64,000 nt of DNA from Alopecurus myosuroides (Eukaryota > Streptophyta > Magnoliopsida > Poales > Poaceae): positions 85,695,927 through 85,759,926 of the forward strand of contig CM054058.1 of the NCBI GenBank assembly GCA_028641055.1, read 5' to 3'. Within the stretch, counting starts at the first letter, position 1. Every line of letters begins with the position of its first letter. Of the stretch, positions 37,979-48,723 are shown in pieces. The translations under genes were made by a program, and so were the position numbers. The notes below the pieces were generated by a model. The model was not told the DNA's origin. It saw only the letters and a list, made by a program, of their open reading frames with translations, and did not search any database.

Positions 37979-39354
37979 AAGTTCTCGTGTCAGTAACCGG
38001 ATCGATGGGATTAAGAGGCGACCGACGCGGTACTGAATTTTTTTAACACCACGATTTAGAGGACATGACCGATCGTGAACGACGACTGCGCCCACCGCTC
38101 GATGGCGGGGCGAACAGAGCAGGGGAAGGGGAGGGGCCTAGGCCGAGGTGGGGGCCTCACCGTGGCGTGCGGTCGCAGAAGGGACGCGAGGCGTCGTCGT
38201 CGAAGGGAAGAGGGGCAGGGGTCGCCGTCGAGTGGAGAGGAAGGAGGCGCAGCAGGCTCGGCGGCGGAGGAAAAGTTGGACGGCGCCGCCGACTCGGGCC
38301 TCCTCCCGCCTCCGCTCCTTCACGAAACTCGGCGAGGAACCCATCCCGGTTCCATTCCCGGAGTCAGCATCTCCTCGAGGTGACCCTGGGGGATGGGAAG
38401 GTGGCGGCCATGGCAGCTGTCGCCGGTTCTTCAGAGAACAACATTCAGACAGGGATTTTGGAGGGGAAAATCGAGGGGAGAGGAAGGCTGGCGGCGGAGG
38501 GGGAAGGGAGAAGGAGCAGCTAGGGTTTTGGGGGGGAATCGCTTGGGGAAGGAGATAAGGAGGGGCAGGTGGGGAGGGTGCGTGCTGCTGCTGCCTTTTT
38601 CTGCAGATGAAAGCGACAGGGAGGGGGTATCGACTGTACGGAGGTTGAGGGTGAGCCTGATTGGGCCTACTTCGGGTTGTAGGTGGGCTGCCCCTTGTGG
38701 GCTGGCCTGCCTCCCCACTCCTCTCTTTCTATTATTTTTTTTCTTCTCTCTTTTTTTTGCTTGTAAGAGAAGAATAGGAAGGAGAGAAGAAAGGAAAAAA
38801 GGGGTTTTGGGGTTTCTTCTTATTTTAGAAATAAATGTTGTTAATTTGCAAAACAGCAAATAAAAAGTATTGTTAACATCAACTTCAAAATTTAGAATAT
38901 TAATTTGATTTTTAATGTGTTAGTTGAATTCCAATTAAGGTTTGATTTTGGGGAATTTTTGGAAATAAGCAAAGTTTTATTTAACAAATTCAAGCAATCA
39001 CAAACATTATTTGATTTAATTTGTTTGCCAAATTTTTAATATTTAAACCCATATTGAAATATGATAAATAAGATTGATTTGATTTGAATTTTTGGAATTT
39101 GCCATTAGGGTTTTAATAAAAGGGAAAAAATTTATCAACAAGCAATTGGATTAAAACAAATTCAACTATTGCAAAACAAATAAGGGGTTTAGTTTGCAAT
39201 TTTGAAATTGGAAATTTTGAGCAAGGTGTGGAAGTTTAAAATTGTTTTGAATTTTCAGTTGTGATGCAAACATGGTGCAATGCAATGTGATGCATGTGAT
39301 GCAATGCAACAACCAACTTTCTATCTAGGGTAACACCCCAGGTGTTACACATGT

Positions 39355-39765
39355 GCGCCAAAGAATTCCCATCCCAAAAATTTATGTCCACACACGAACT
39401 CCACCCCCCCCCCCCCCGGAACGCCTTTTCTAGTTTTTGACGGAAGAGTTACCGGTCTAAAAAGCATCAAAAAATAAATCCCTTATAGATGCACGGAGAG
39501 TTTAAGGTCTACTTTTTTTTTATCAAATTTTGAAATATGAATTTCGACTTTCTGAGCAAAAGTTCGTATAAAAAGTAAAATGGGCATAACTTTTGCATAC
39601 GATGTCGAAAAAAAATGATCAAGATATCAAAAAAAAACTAGAGAGAAAAAGGAACCCAACCTTAGAATATTTTGGCCTGTGAGCTTTTTTTAGAATTGCC
39701 AAATTCCAAAAGGAACAAAAGTTATGGCCGTTTGAAGATTTTTGACTAGAAAATTAAAAAAAAAG
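39355..39765. other. CACTA element, part right of solo LTR E
   Basis: Non-coding. Contains a run of 14 C (39404-39417) and AT-rich sequence with several A or T runs. No coding region is recognised. Confidence 0.5.
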
Positions 39766-39819
39766 AAAAAAATTGTGGCGCACCCCTTCATTTGGTGCGC
39801 CACAGAATTGTTGAGGCAG

Positions 39820-40310
39820 GATTTCGAATCCTGCCTCCTCCCCTCCTCTTCTTCCTCTTCTTTCCCTTCTCCTCTTCTACCCTCCTCCCCTCCTCTTCTT
39901 CCCTTCTCCCCTCCACTTCTCATCTTCCCTTCTCTCTTCTACCTCTCTACTTCTCTCCTCTCGTCCACCTACTACCACCACCACCCCTCCTCCACCACCA
40001 CCACCTCCGGCGAGCTCCTCCTCCTCCTCCTCCACCACCACCTCTCCTCCTCCTCCTCCTCCTCCTCCACCACCACCACCTCTCCTTCTCCTCCTCCTCC
40101 ACCACCACCACCTCCTCTCCTCTTCCTCTTCCACCTCCGGCGAGCTCCTCCTCCTCCACCACCACCACCTCCATCAAGCTTCTCCTTCACCACCAACTCC
40201 GGTGACCTCCCCCCACCACCTCCGGTGAGCTCCTCCTCCTCCTCCACCACCACCGGCAAGCTTCTCCTCCTCCACCAACTCCGATGACCCCTATCCTCCA
40301 CCCACCACCG
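39820..40310. repeat. CT/CCA-rich cryptic minisatellite in the CACTA element
   Basis: Pyrimidine-rich tract of CTC, CCT and CCA triplets with recurring CACCTCCGGCGAGCTCC and looser variants (CTCCGGTGA, ACCGGCAAGC). All six frames stay open through parts of it only because of its composition (poly-Ser/Pro on plus, poly-Gly/Arg/Trp on minus), so I do not call a gene. Confidence 0.75.
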
Positions 40311-40444
40311 ACCAAGCCACCTAAGCCCACGGTCACAACGACATCCGACGAGCTCCGGCGAAATTTCGAAATTTCGTCGAAATTCCGGCGGCCAGATCTA
40401 GATCTAGATCTGGCCGGCTTTTTATTTTGAAATTCAAAAAAAAA

Positions 40445-40650
40445 ATCTGTGGCGCACCCCCCTTGGTGCGCCACAGAATTGCAAATTTCTGTGGCGCACG
40501 GCTGAGGTGCGCCACAGAACTGACATTTCTATGGCGCACGGTCACGGTGCGCCACAGAAAAAATTCTATGGCGTGAATTATGTGGCGCACCCCTCTGGCC
40601 CCTAGGTGCGCCACCGAATTGCAAAATGGTGCGCCACAGATAAGGATTTC
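40445..40650. repeat. Right subterminal palindromic repeats of the CACTA element
   Basis: Five to six further GTGGCGCAC/GTGCGCCAC units, of the same type as on the left side (another lies at 39775-39808). They reach to within about 20 bases of the terminus. Confidence 0.8.
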
Positions 40651-40920
40651 TGTACTAGTGATGAATTATACATTTTTTTATGGTGAACATCAGAAATCTG
40701 TTTCGTGCGCAGAAATCCCAAAACCAACTCCAACTCTCGTAAGAAACCTTACTTGGCACTACTAAAACATGAAAATAAAAATACAAAGGAGGTGCTAAAT
40801 AAGTATACAACCCCTTGACTCAAAGAAAACAGAGAAAAACAAGGGAAAAATAAAACCATGGGTTATCTCCCAAGAAGTGCTTTTCTTTAACGCCTTTTAG
40901 CTAGGCCGAGAAAAGTGGAA

Positions 40921-43118
40921 TCAAGTATTTTCAAGTGAAGAAGCATCCAAATTGTATTTTTTTCGAATAATGGAATCAAAAGGCAACTTCATTCTGTTTC
41001 TATGAAAGTGTTCCATACCTTTATTGAGTGGGAACTGAAATTTAATATTCCCCTCTTTCATATCAATAATAGCACCAACAGTTCTAAGAAGGTCTTCCCA
41101 AAACAATTGGACAAGAAGCATTGCATTTAATATTCAAGACAACAAAATCAACGGGGACAATATTATTATTAGACATGATAAGAACATCATCAACTCTCCC
41201 GCAAAGGTTTCTGTCTAACATTATCAATAAGACGAACATCTAAATAACAAGGTTCCAATGGTGGTAAATCAAGAATATCATAGAGTTTCTTGGGCATAAC
41301 AGAGATACTAGCACCAAGATCACATAGAAGATTGCAATAAAAATCATTCACTTTTATTTTAATAATGGATTCCCAACCATCATCTAGCTTCCTAGGGATA
41401 GAGGCTTCACATCTTAATTCATCCTCTCTAATTTGCATGAGAGCAATTGTAATATGTTTTGTGAAAGCCATATTCATACCACTAGCATTAGGAAAACTAG
41501 CAAGATTTTGTAGGAACTTAATCACTTCAGTTATGTTGCAATCATGAAAATTAAGATCATTTTTATCAAAGGTAATGGGACAATTATCTCCCATGTTTCC
41601 AAAAAAATTAGCACTTTTATCACGAACATTTTTAGCAGTTTCAGGCAGTTTTGCATTTTAATAGCAGAAGTGGGAGTGTTTCCAACACCAATTACTTTAC
41701 CATTGATAGTAGTAGGTTTTCTAGCATGAGAAGATTCAGTTTTACTAGTGGTGCTAATGGTGCAAACATTAGCTATATTATTCTTTCTAGCTATTTCATC
41801 TTCTTTTTCCATCTAACATGCAATTCAGCTAACATACTAACATTATCATCAATTCGAATTTGGATTGCATTTAAAGTTTTAATTTGTTTAACATCATGAG
41901 GCATAACCTTTACTTTCATAAAATCAACATCAAGATCAGGGCAATCAACTTTAGAAGCAAGAACATCAATTTTGCCAAATTTTCCTCAACAGATTTATTG
42001 AAAGCAGTTTGTGTACTAAAAAAAAATTTAAGCATGTTCTCAAGATCAGAGGGTACAATTTTGTTGTTGTTGTAGGAATTCCCATAAGAATTACCATAAC
42101 CATTTCTATTATTGGGAGGATACGGCCTATAATTGTTGCTACCAAAATTATTCCTATAAGCATTGTTGTTGAAATTATTATTTTTAATAAAGTTCACATC
42201 AACATGCTATTCTTGAGAAACCAAAGAGGCTAAAGGAACATTGTTTGGATCAATATGAGCATGGCCATTAACAAGCATAGACATAATAGCATCAAGTCTA
42301 TCACTCAAGGAGGAGGTTTCTTCAACAGAATTTACGTTCTTACCAGTTGTAGCTCTCTCAGTGTGCCACTCAGAATAATTTACCATCATATTATCAAGAA
42401 GCTTTGTTGCAGCCCCCAAGGTAATGGATATAAAGGTTCCTCCAGCAGCTGAATCCAGAAGGTTTCTTGAAGAAAAATTTAGGCCTGCATAAAAGGTTTG
42501 GATGATCATCCAAGTAGTCAGTCCATGAGTGGGACAATTCTTTACTAAAGATTTCATTCTTTACCAAGCTTTAGCAACATGCTCATTATGAAGTTGCTTA
42601 AAATTCATAATGATACTTCTTAAAGATATAATATTAGCAGGAGGATAATATTTTCCAATGAAAGCATCTTTACACTTAGTCCAAAAATCAATACTATTTC
42701 TAGGCAAAGATAGCAACCATTCTTTAGCTCTTCCTCTCAAAGAGAAAGCAAACAATTTTAGTTTAATAATATCTCCATCCACATCTTTTTATTTTTGCAT
42801 CTCACATAGTTCAACAAAATTATTAAGATGGGCAGCAGCAGCATCAGTACTAACACCAAAAAAATTCTCTCTCATAACAAGATTTAATAGTGCAAGCTTA
42901 ATCTCATAAAAATCAGCAGTAGGAGCAGGTGGGGCAATAGGTGTGCTAATGAGATCATTCTTGTTGGTGATAGTAAAATCACAAAACTTGGTGTTCTTAG
43001 GAGTAGTCATTTTAACAAGGCTCAAAACGGGAATAAAACTAAAGCTAGAATAAGAACTAATTTTTTTGTGTTTTTGATAAAGAGAAGCAAACAAGACAAA
43101 ATAAAATAAACTAAGCAA
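40921..43118 (-). pseudogene. gag-pro: Broken gag-protease of element B (Athila lineage)
   Basis: On the minus strand a gag frame begins near 43010 (MTTPKNTKFCDF) and runs in one frame to about 41965, with in-frame stops at about 42789, 42561 and 42207. It contains the retrotransposon gag core (FSLRGRAKEWLLSLP) and an Asn/Tyr-rich linker. After at least one frameshift near 41965 and another between 41600 and 41500, the protease follows (LCDLGASISVMP near 41290), with further shift to a C-terminal piece GAIIDMKEGNIKFQFP (about 41070) and a stop at 40921. The DLGAS active site is the Athila form. Nothing like RT or integrase follows, so the family was non-autonomous before it decayed. Confidence 0.82.
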
Positions 43119-43177
43119 AACAAAAGGAAAGTAAAGAGATTGGAAATGAGAGACTCCCCTTGCAGAAATTCTCTACC

Positions 43178-43195
43178 TCCCCGGCAACGGTGCCA
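43178..43195 (-). other. Primer binding site of element B (tRNA-Asp, one mismatch)
   Basis: The minus strand reads TGGCACCGTTGCCGGGGA, eleven bases from the 5' LTR. It equals the tRNA-Asp primer site of element A except for one base (A for G). Confidence 0.85.
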
Positions 43196-43206
43196 TAAAA
43201 TTAGCT

Positions 43207-44555
43207 TGATGCGCGTGTAACACACGTTCGTTGGGAGACCCCAAGAGGAAGGTATGAAGAGCACAGTAGCAAGTTTCCCTCAGAAAGAAAACAAGGTTGA
43301 ATCGACCAGTAAGAGGAAGGAGTAACTTTAGAAGGTTGAAGCAACTGAGATGGAAGGGTGTACTACCGTTTCAGAAGCAACATGGAACCTACACAACACA
43401 ATCAAATCACTTTGCCCCAACGAAGCAGTGAGGTTGTCAATCTAACCGGTTTTGCTTAACACAAAGAGGTTAAACGTATGGTGTGGAAAACAGTAGTAAA
43501 ATAGTATGAAAGCAGTAGTAACAGTATGAAAGCAGTAGGTGTTTATCAGTATGAGGAAAATGGACCGGGGTCCACGGTTCACTATTGGTGTCTCTCCGTG
43601 AAAGATAAATAACATGTGTGGTGAAAAAATTACATCTGGGCAATTGACAGAAATACAAGTTGCACCGTAGTGCATATGCGAGACATAAATATTACTATGT
43701 GATTCATGCGGGCATTACAACAAAATACATTGACCGTCATCCAACTGCATCTATGACTAATAATCCACCCTCCGAATATCATCCGAACAAACGTTGGGTA
43801 TTAAGTTGCAAGCAACAGATAATAGCAGTAATCAAAGTGTGTAATGTAAACAATAACATCATCCTTAGACAAAGCATTGTTGTTTTCTCCCTAATGGCAA
43901 CAGCATATACTCCATCCGTCACGTTTCTGTCACGCAAGCACATATACAAAGGAGGCATGAACCCACTATCGAGTATAAATACTCCCTCTTGGAGTTACCA
44001 GCATCTACTTGGCCAGAGCATCTACTAATAACACAGCATGCAAGATCATAAATAACATAAGCATGAAGATAACATTATAGATTGATAATCATAAGAAATA
44101 ACATTAAAGGTTCATCAGATGATGATGACTGCGGCGTCAGATGTTTTTCGGGGCGAAGTCGAATATATCTAGGTTTTACGTCTCGGGGGGAATAAACAGG
44201 CAATGGCGGTGGAGGCCTGGGGGCCCCACACCACTCCATGGCGCGGCCAAGGGGGCGCGCCGCCCTATGGTGTGGGCCCCCTATGGCCCCTCACCGGGTC
44301 TCTTCGAGACTCTGTGGAACCTTCGGAAATTCTAAGACTTCCGGGCTTCGAATTTTCCAATTCTGAGAATATTTCGAGAACAACTTTTGTGAAACTAAAA
44401 ATAGCAGAAAACAGGGAACTGGCTCTGTGGCATCTTGTCAATAGGTTAGTACGGAAAATCAATTAAAATGACATAAAGTGTATCGCAAACATGTGGGAAA
44501 TAATAAGAAAACAACATGGAACATCAGAAATTAAGGATACGTTAATGACGTATCA
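43207..44555 (-). repeat. 5' LTR of element B (1,349 bp)
   Basis: Same ends as 335-1939 but lacks an internal segment of about 255 bp. Substitutions between the two copies are frequent, in line with B being the oldest element here. It is followed by CTAAC (44556-44560), the target duplication. Confidence 0.88.
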
Positions 44556-44560
44556 CTAAC

Positions 44561-45488
44561 ATATACAATAATTAGTCATATAAACGTGTTACTTTATTAG
44601 GACATGACCCACCTCCCACTCTAACAAAGTGTGTATAAGCACGTGTTGCAGTAGGATCCATAAACCGGATTGATGAGACTACAAGTTTTCCTACTACCTC
44701 TGTATACTTTTATAAGGTATTTTAATTTCGACCACATAGCTTCTAAAATGAGTGAAGCTAGACTCATTTTCTACATAGATTCTCTCATTTTACTATGTAT
44801 GTGTTGAAAAATGAAATGGTAACTAGTGTGCCTTATAAAACTGAACCGAGGAGAGTACTTTAGTTAGTATCCACCTCCCCCTTTCTCACTACAACGTGTC
44901 CTCGGCTCAGTTTTATAAAATAAAATAACATTTCAACTAATGTGCCTATATAATTTATTAGTTCCTATTTTATATACGCTGAAAACCTTGTCCCCCTTCT
45001 CTCCCTATGATAATATTAAAAAAAGATCAATTCGACCTATTTCTCTATGTCCATTCTGTTTTGCACATTCATGCCCTTGAATCGTGCTGACCAGCAAAGG
45101 TTTTGCAACAACACATACCGCTCCACCAACTGATTTGCATCCTCAAGTAGTCTCTCGTTGTTCATTGAAGTGGTATAATTCAGATCTTATTGCAACAAGG
45201 TAAGCATCTATTTATGATTCCATTTGTGCAATTCGTTTTATTTAGATTATTTTCATGCCTAGAGTGTGCATTTCCATCTCGAGAGCCGAGGTGACTCGTC
45301 GTCGCCGATGAATGTAGTTGTTCTCATGTTCAGGGGAATGGACTTACTACACTATAGAGAGTTTGTATGGGATCGTGATCCAAAAGCCACAGTACACATG
45401 TTGTGTCACCATATAATTTTTGTAAATATATACTATTAGGTATTGTTTTGATACAAACTAAAATAAAACATACACCTAAGCTTTTTTG
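44561..45488. other. Unassigned DNA right of element B
   Basis: AT-rich DNA that continues the left flank across the insertion of B. Contains the Stowaway-type MITE at 44694-44855 and a probable second MITE fragment near 44897-44953 (CCTCGGCTCAGTTTTATAA resembles the inverted terminus). No gene is visible. Confidence 0.5.
44694..44855. mobile_element. Stowaway-type MITE (162 bp)
   Basis: Flanked by TA dinucleotides (44692-44693 and 44856-44857). The termini CTACCTCTGTATACTTTTAT and, inverted, CTCTCCTCGGTTCAGTTTTA agree with the Stowaway terminal inverted repeat (CTCCCTCCGTTC type, ending in TTATAAGG). It has no coding capacity and was moved by Tc1/mariner-type transposase. Confidence 0.72.
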
Positions 45489-46792
45489 AGTATTTTTTTC
45501 ACTTGCTTTGACTTTTTTTAAAAGTTGGTTAAAATGGACGACATGGCTATCCATTGAAAGAGGTAGATTTTATTCAAAACTATTGACGGTTCTGTGATAG
45601 AACCACTACTTGTATACCCTAAAATTATTTTTGCGAAAAATCCAGGGAAAACTATCACACACTTGTAGTTCAAATTTGAATTACTTTTGTTAATCAGCCT
45701 AACGTTAGTTAAATGGGAGAGATTAGGTAGAAAGAAATAAAATTCATAATATTTGGTGATTATCCATCAAATATGGACTACTTTGTGTGAAATTGATTGT
45801 GTGCCATTTTGCACAAAAATTCTTATACCCGCTTGACAAAAAATGTCATTTTTTACACTTACAAAATGAAAAATAATATTTCTAAAAAATACATTGAAAA
45901 CCCAATTCGGCACCATTGTTTCCCATAACAAGATACAAACTATTTGCCAAATGTGGGAATTTTATCACAAATTATGTCGCGTGAATGGGCATAACTTGTT
46001 CAGTTGGTTTGAAACATATTCATGTTGATAGATCATAGGTCTTTTTGTGTAGAATTTTGTTGAGAAGTTTGACAAAACTCAAGTTTATCATTTTTCCTAA
46101 CAATTAGTAGACATAAGAGACACTGTGCGAAAGAATTTATTTTATTTTTAGTATTTTTTTACTTTCTTTGACTTTTTCTAAAAAAGGTCAAAATGACCGG
46201 CATGGCTATCCATTGAAAGGGGTTGGGTTTTTTCAATCTATAGATGGTTCTATAATAGGCCCACAACTTGTGTACCTTCAAATTATTTTGGCAAAAAACT
46301 CAGAGAAAACTATCACATACTTGTAGTTCAAATTTGAATTACTTTCGGTAAATCGACATAAAGTCAGTTAAATGGGAGAAATTAGGTAGAAAGGGAAAAA
46401 ATTCGTAATGTTTGGGGATTATGCATCAAATAGGGACTAATTTGTGTGAAAATTGATTGGGTGCCATTTTGCAAGAAATTTCTTATACTCGCTTCACGAA
46501 AATTTCATTTTTGACACTTACAAAAAAAAGATATTTTTTAAACTAATTCGAAAATTCAATTTGGTACCATTGTTTCCTATACAAGATGCAACTATTTGCT
46601 AAATAACGGCATATTATCACAAACTATGCCGCATGAATGGCCATAACTTATTCATTTGGCTTGAAACCTATTCATGTTCATAGATGAGAGGCCTTTTATG
46701 TAGGAATTTTTTGCGAAGTTTGGAAAAACTCAAGTTTATCATTTTTCCTAAAAACTAGTAGACATAATAGGATTCCATGCCAGATATTTTAT
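45489..46792. repeat. Tandem duplication of a roughly 650 bp AT-rich unit
   Basis: Units 45489-46149 (661 bp) and 46150-46792 (643 bp) both start AGTATTTTT and keep the same order of landmarks: GGCTATCCATTGAAAG (45545 and 46204), TTGTAGTTCAAATTTGAATT (45663 and 46321), GTTTATCATTTTTCCTA (46083 and 46734). Small indels and many substitutions suggest an old duplication. A third AGTATTTTT at 46793 marks the end of the second unit. No protein coding; it could be a satellite monomer pair or a duplicated transposon part. Confidence 0.75.
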
Positions 46793-47329
46793 AGTATTTT
46801 TAAATTGGGGCCCCAACAACTGGTCAAAATTTACCGTATCACTCCACTTTCCTTAGTACTCCTCACTTGTGCCCACTTCCTTAGTTTCCCTTACTTTTGC
46901 GCCGCTTTGCTCCACCCAGGCTCGCGAATGGCCAAGTGGAGTGTTTCCATCTAGTCAACCCCTTTGACCGTTCGTGAATCAAGTTGTGTCTGGCACGGAC
47001 GAATCAATGCATCTGTAGCAACATATGGCCAAGGTCAAGTCGGAGCCTGAAGATGCTGGCAAATTCACGAGGAGGACGTGAATACTGGAAGGACATACAC
47101 GCGGCCATGGAAACCATCACGATCGTCTTAGACTTTGCCGACGGGTTTTAGATCCATATTCGCTTAGTTTCTAGTTTAAATTCAATTTATATCAAAATAT
47201 GTTTGTCTAAATCTAATTAAATTTGGCCCTAATTTTTTTACTTATGTTTTATTATTTTCTAAAAATACGAGCGGTCGACTTGGGTGTCTGAAAGTATAAA
47301 CGCACTTAAATCATCTTGTTTTGGATGTT
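46793..47329. other. Unassigned spacer before copia element I
   Basis: Mixed composition, no supported gene. A short open stretch from 47025 (MAKVKSEPEDAGKFTRRT) ends after 18 codons and is not called. Confidence 0.4.
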
Positions 47330-48669
47330 TGTTAACAACACACGTATCCTAAGTGTGTTGATATTTTCAGGGTCTATTACTCATATTTGTTATGGTGGAA
47401 ATGAGTACCAAAAAGGACAAAGATCAAATGTGATACTTCTGCTGGAATTTCATTCCAGGCTCGAGTCTCCGGTCTCCTAGACCGGAGTCTCCGGCATGGT
47501 GCCTTCTCGAGGAACAAACCTGTGTTGTGAGTCTGGTGTCACCCGCTGGACTCACTCTGGAGACTTACCGGAGATACACCGGAGTCTCCGGTGTGGGTGT
47601 ATTTCTGAGAAGGAATCATGCTGCACTTCTGGTGTCACCCGCTGGACTCTGTCCGGAGACTTGCCAGAGATTCACCGGAGTCTCCGGACCTACAGGAACA
47701 TGTGCTGCTCGTTGAACCTCAGACAATGTCTACGCGAAGGAGTTAAGGCTCAAGCAAAGTTAACACCGGAGTCTCTGGACCAGTTGATTCCCAAGAAGAA
47801 ATTGAAGCTGGAAGTGGTGGTTTCACCCGCTGGAGCCACACCGGAGACACACGGGATTCTGTCCGGAGTCTCCGGTATGAAGTTGCGCGAAATTCTCAGA
47901 CCGGAGTCTCCAGTGTGACTTTGGCAGAAAAGTCTCCAACGGCTCTAAAAGTTATGAGGGGTATAAATACCCCCTCCCCTCCACCTACCTCGAGCTAGCT
48001 CGTCCAGAATAGATCTCACTATTTCTAGAGCTCACCCAGCTTGCTAGATCTCCCAATCCCTCCACCCAAAAGTGTTGATCTTCGGAGGATTGAAGGAGAA
48101 GGCCACGATCTACGTCTTCACCAACCGGATTTCATTTTCCCCCTCATTTGCTTGAGGGTAACTAGTCTTGGGTTTCCTCTTGTGGAGAACCTAAACATCT
48201 TGTCTCTCTTGGTGTTTCTTGAGGTTGTTGGGAGCCCCCAATTCGGTTGTGGGTGTGTCCCCCAAACTTGTTTGTAAAGGACTCGATTCCCGCCTCAAAG
48301 TGGATCAATAGTGGAAGGTGGAATAAGCCTTTGTGGCAGGGTTCATCGGAGAATATGGTGAGGCCTTTGTGGCGTTGAGTAGGCCTTTGTGGCGAAACTC
48401 ACACCCCTCCAACGAGACGTACTCTCTTAACAAGGAGGAACTCGGGAATACATTGTTTCTACGCGTGCTTTTGACTTTGGTTATATCGTTCCCTTTCCTT
48501 TACCTTACTTGTATTGTATTTATTGTTGTTCTTGTCATATAGGTAAATTCACCTTAGTTGCATTATCTAGAGAATTTACCTTTTTGTCAAGCCTAATATT
48601 GAAAAAAAAACTAAAATTGGTCGTAGCACCTATTCACCCTCCCCTCTAGGTGCCCATACTATCCGTTCA
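47330..48669 (+). repeat. 5' LTR of copia element I, with CCGGAGTCTCCGG palindromes
   Basis: Ends CCGTTCA directly before the primer site. Between about 47460 and 47920 the palindrome CCGGAGTCTCCGG or close variants recurs about seven times, embedded in a looser repeat that includes GTGTCACCCGCTGGACTC (near 47540 and 47630). The TATA box at 47962 follows this array, so the palindromes sit in the promoter-proximal U3. Confidence 0.72.
47962..47969 (+). promoter_or_regulatory. TATA box of the copia LTR (TATAAATA)
   Basis: TATAAATA sits in the symmetrical context GGGGTATAAATACCCC, about 40 bases after the last palindrome variant. Position and strength fit the LTR promoter; transcription start near 47995 is inferred. 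Confidence 0.7.
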
Positions 48670-48671
48670 AT

Positions 48672-48684
48672 TGGTATCAGAGCC
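48672..48684 (+). other. Primer binding site of copia element I (tRNA-Met)
   Basis: TGGTATCAGAGCC follows the LTR end by two bases. It is complementary to initiator tRNA-Met, the usual primer of plant copia elements. Confidence 0.88.
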
Positions 48685-48723
48685 TCGACTCTTTTATTGG
48701 GCTTAACCGCCTAAGATTTTAGT

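Larger units (their letters stand above)
35121..39349 (-). repeat. Solo LTR E (4,229 bp), chromovirus family related to element D
   Basis: Begins TGTGACGCCCCGAGATCGGG and ends GGTGTTACA on the plus strand, like the LTR of D. It is flanked by the perfect 5-bp duplication CATGT (35116-35120 and 39350-39354), with no internal region and no second LTR: a solo LTR made by LTR-LTR recombination. It is collinear with D, nearly identical in the first 500 bp and in a block at about 36655-36845, and divergent elsewhere. A GC-rich core lies at about 37750-38740. The short open frames in that core are not supported as genes. Confidence 0.9.
34821..40660. mobile_element. Element F: non-autonomous CACTA (En/Spm-type) DNA transposon
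   Basis: The ends are CACTAGTAGAGAAG at 34821 and the inverted TACTAGTG at 40660, with the 3-bp target duplication ATG on both sides (34818-34820 and 40661-40663), all characteristic of the CACTA superfamily. Without the inserted solo LTR E the element is about 1.6 kb. It has dense subterminal repeats of GTGGCGCAC and its complement at both ends, and a long CT- and CCA-rich tract. There is no transposase, so it would need one from an autonomous relative that binds the subterminal repeats. Confidence 0.87.
335..44555 (-). mobile_element. Element B: Athila-lineage non-autonomous Ty3/gypsy retrotransposon, host of all left-half insertions
   Basis: Read on the minus strand: 5' LTR 44555-43207, primer binding site 43195-43178, broken gag-protease 43118-40921, long non-coding 3' part, purine-rich tract next to 1940, and 3' LTR 1939-335. 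Both LTRs begin TGATACGTC and end GCGCATCA, and the element is flanked by CTAAC at 330-334 and 44556-44560. With the insertions A, C and F removed, the internal region is only about 5 kb, and no reverse transcriptase or integrase is present, so B needed enzymes from a partner. A tRNA-Asp primer site and a protease motif of the DLGAS type are typical of the Athila lineage; the gag-pro-only layout resembles Triticeae Sabrina-type elements (name tentative). Confidence 0.88.

Noticed and set aside
38065..38863. Several 100-156 codon frames in solo LTR E
   Set aside because: GC-rich LTR core, overlapping in three frames with no recognisable motif.
39742..40287. 181-codon Ser/Pro-rich frame and minus-strand Gly/Arg/Trp-rich frames in the CACTA element
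   Set aside because: They are products of a CTC/CCA triplet tract; every frame is open and there is no start context or domain.
44897..44953. Second complete Stowaway MITE
   Set aside because: Only one terminus-like stretch is visible and no flanking TA pair; mentioned as a fragment only.
45349..45360. CACTATAGAGAG as a CACTA transposon terminus
   Set aside because: No matching inverted end or 3-bp target duplication was found nearby.
47025..47081. Short frame MAKVKSEPEDAGKFTRRT that looks like a gene fragment
   Set aside because: Only 18 codons before a stop, with no supporting sequence on either side; could be a relic of a host or transposon gene but is not supportable.
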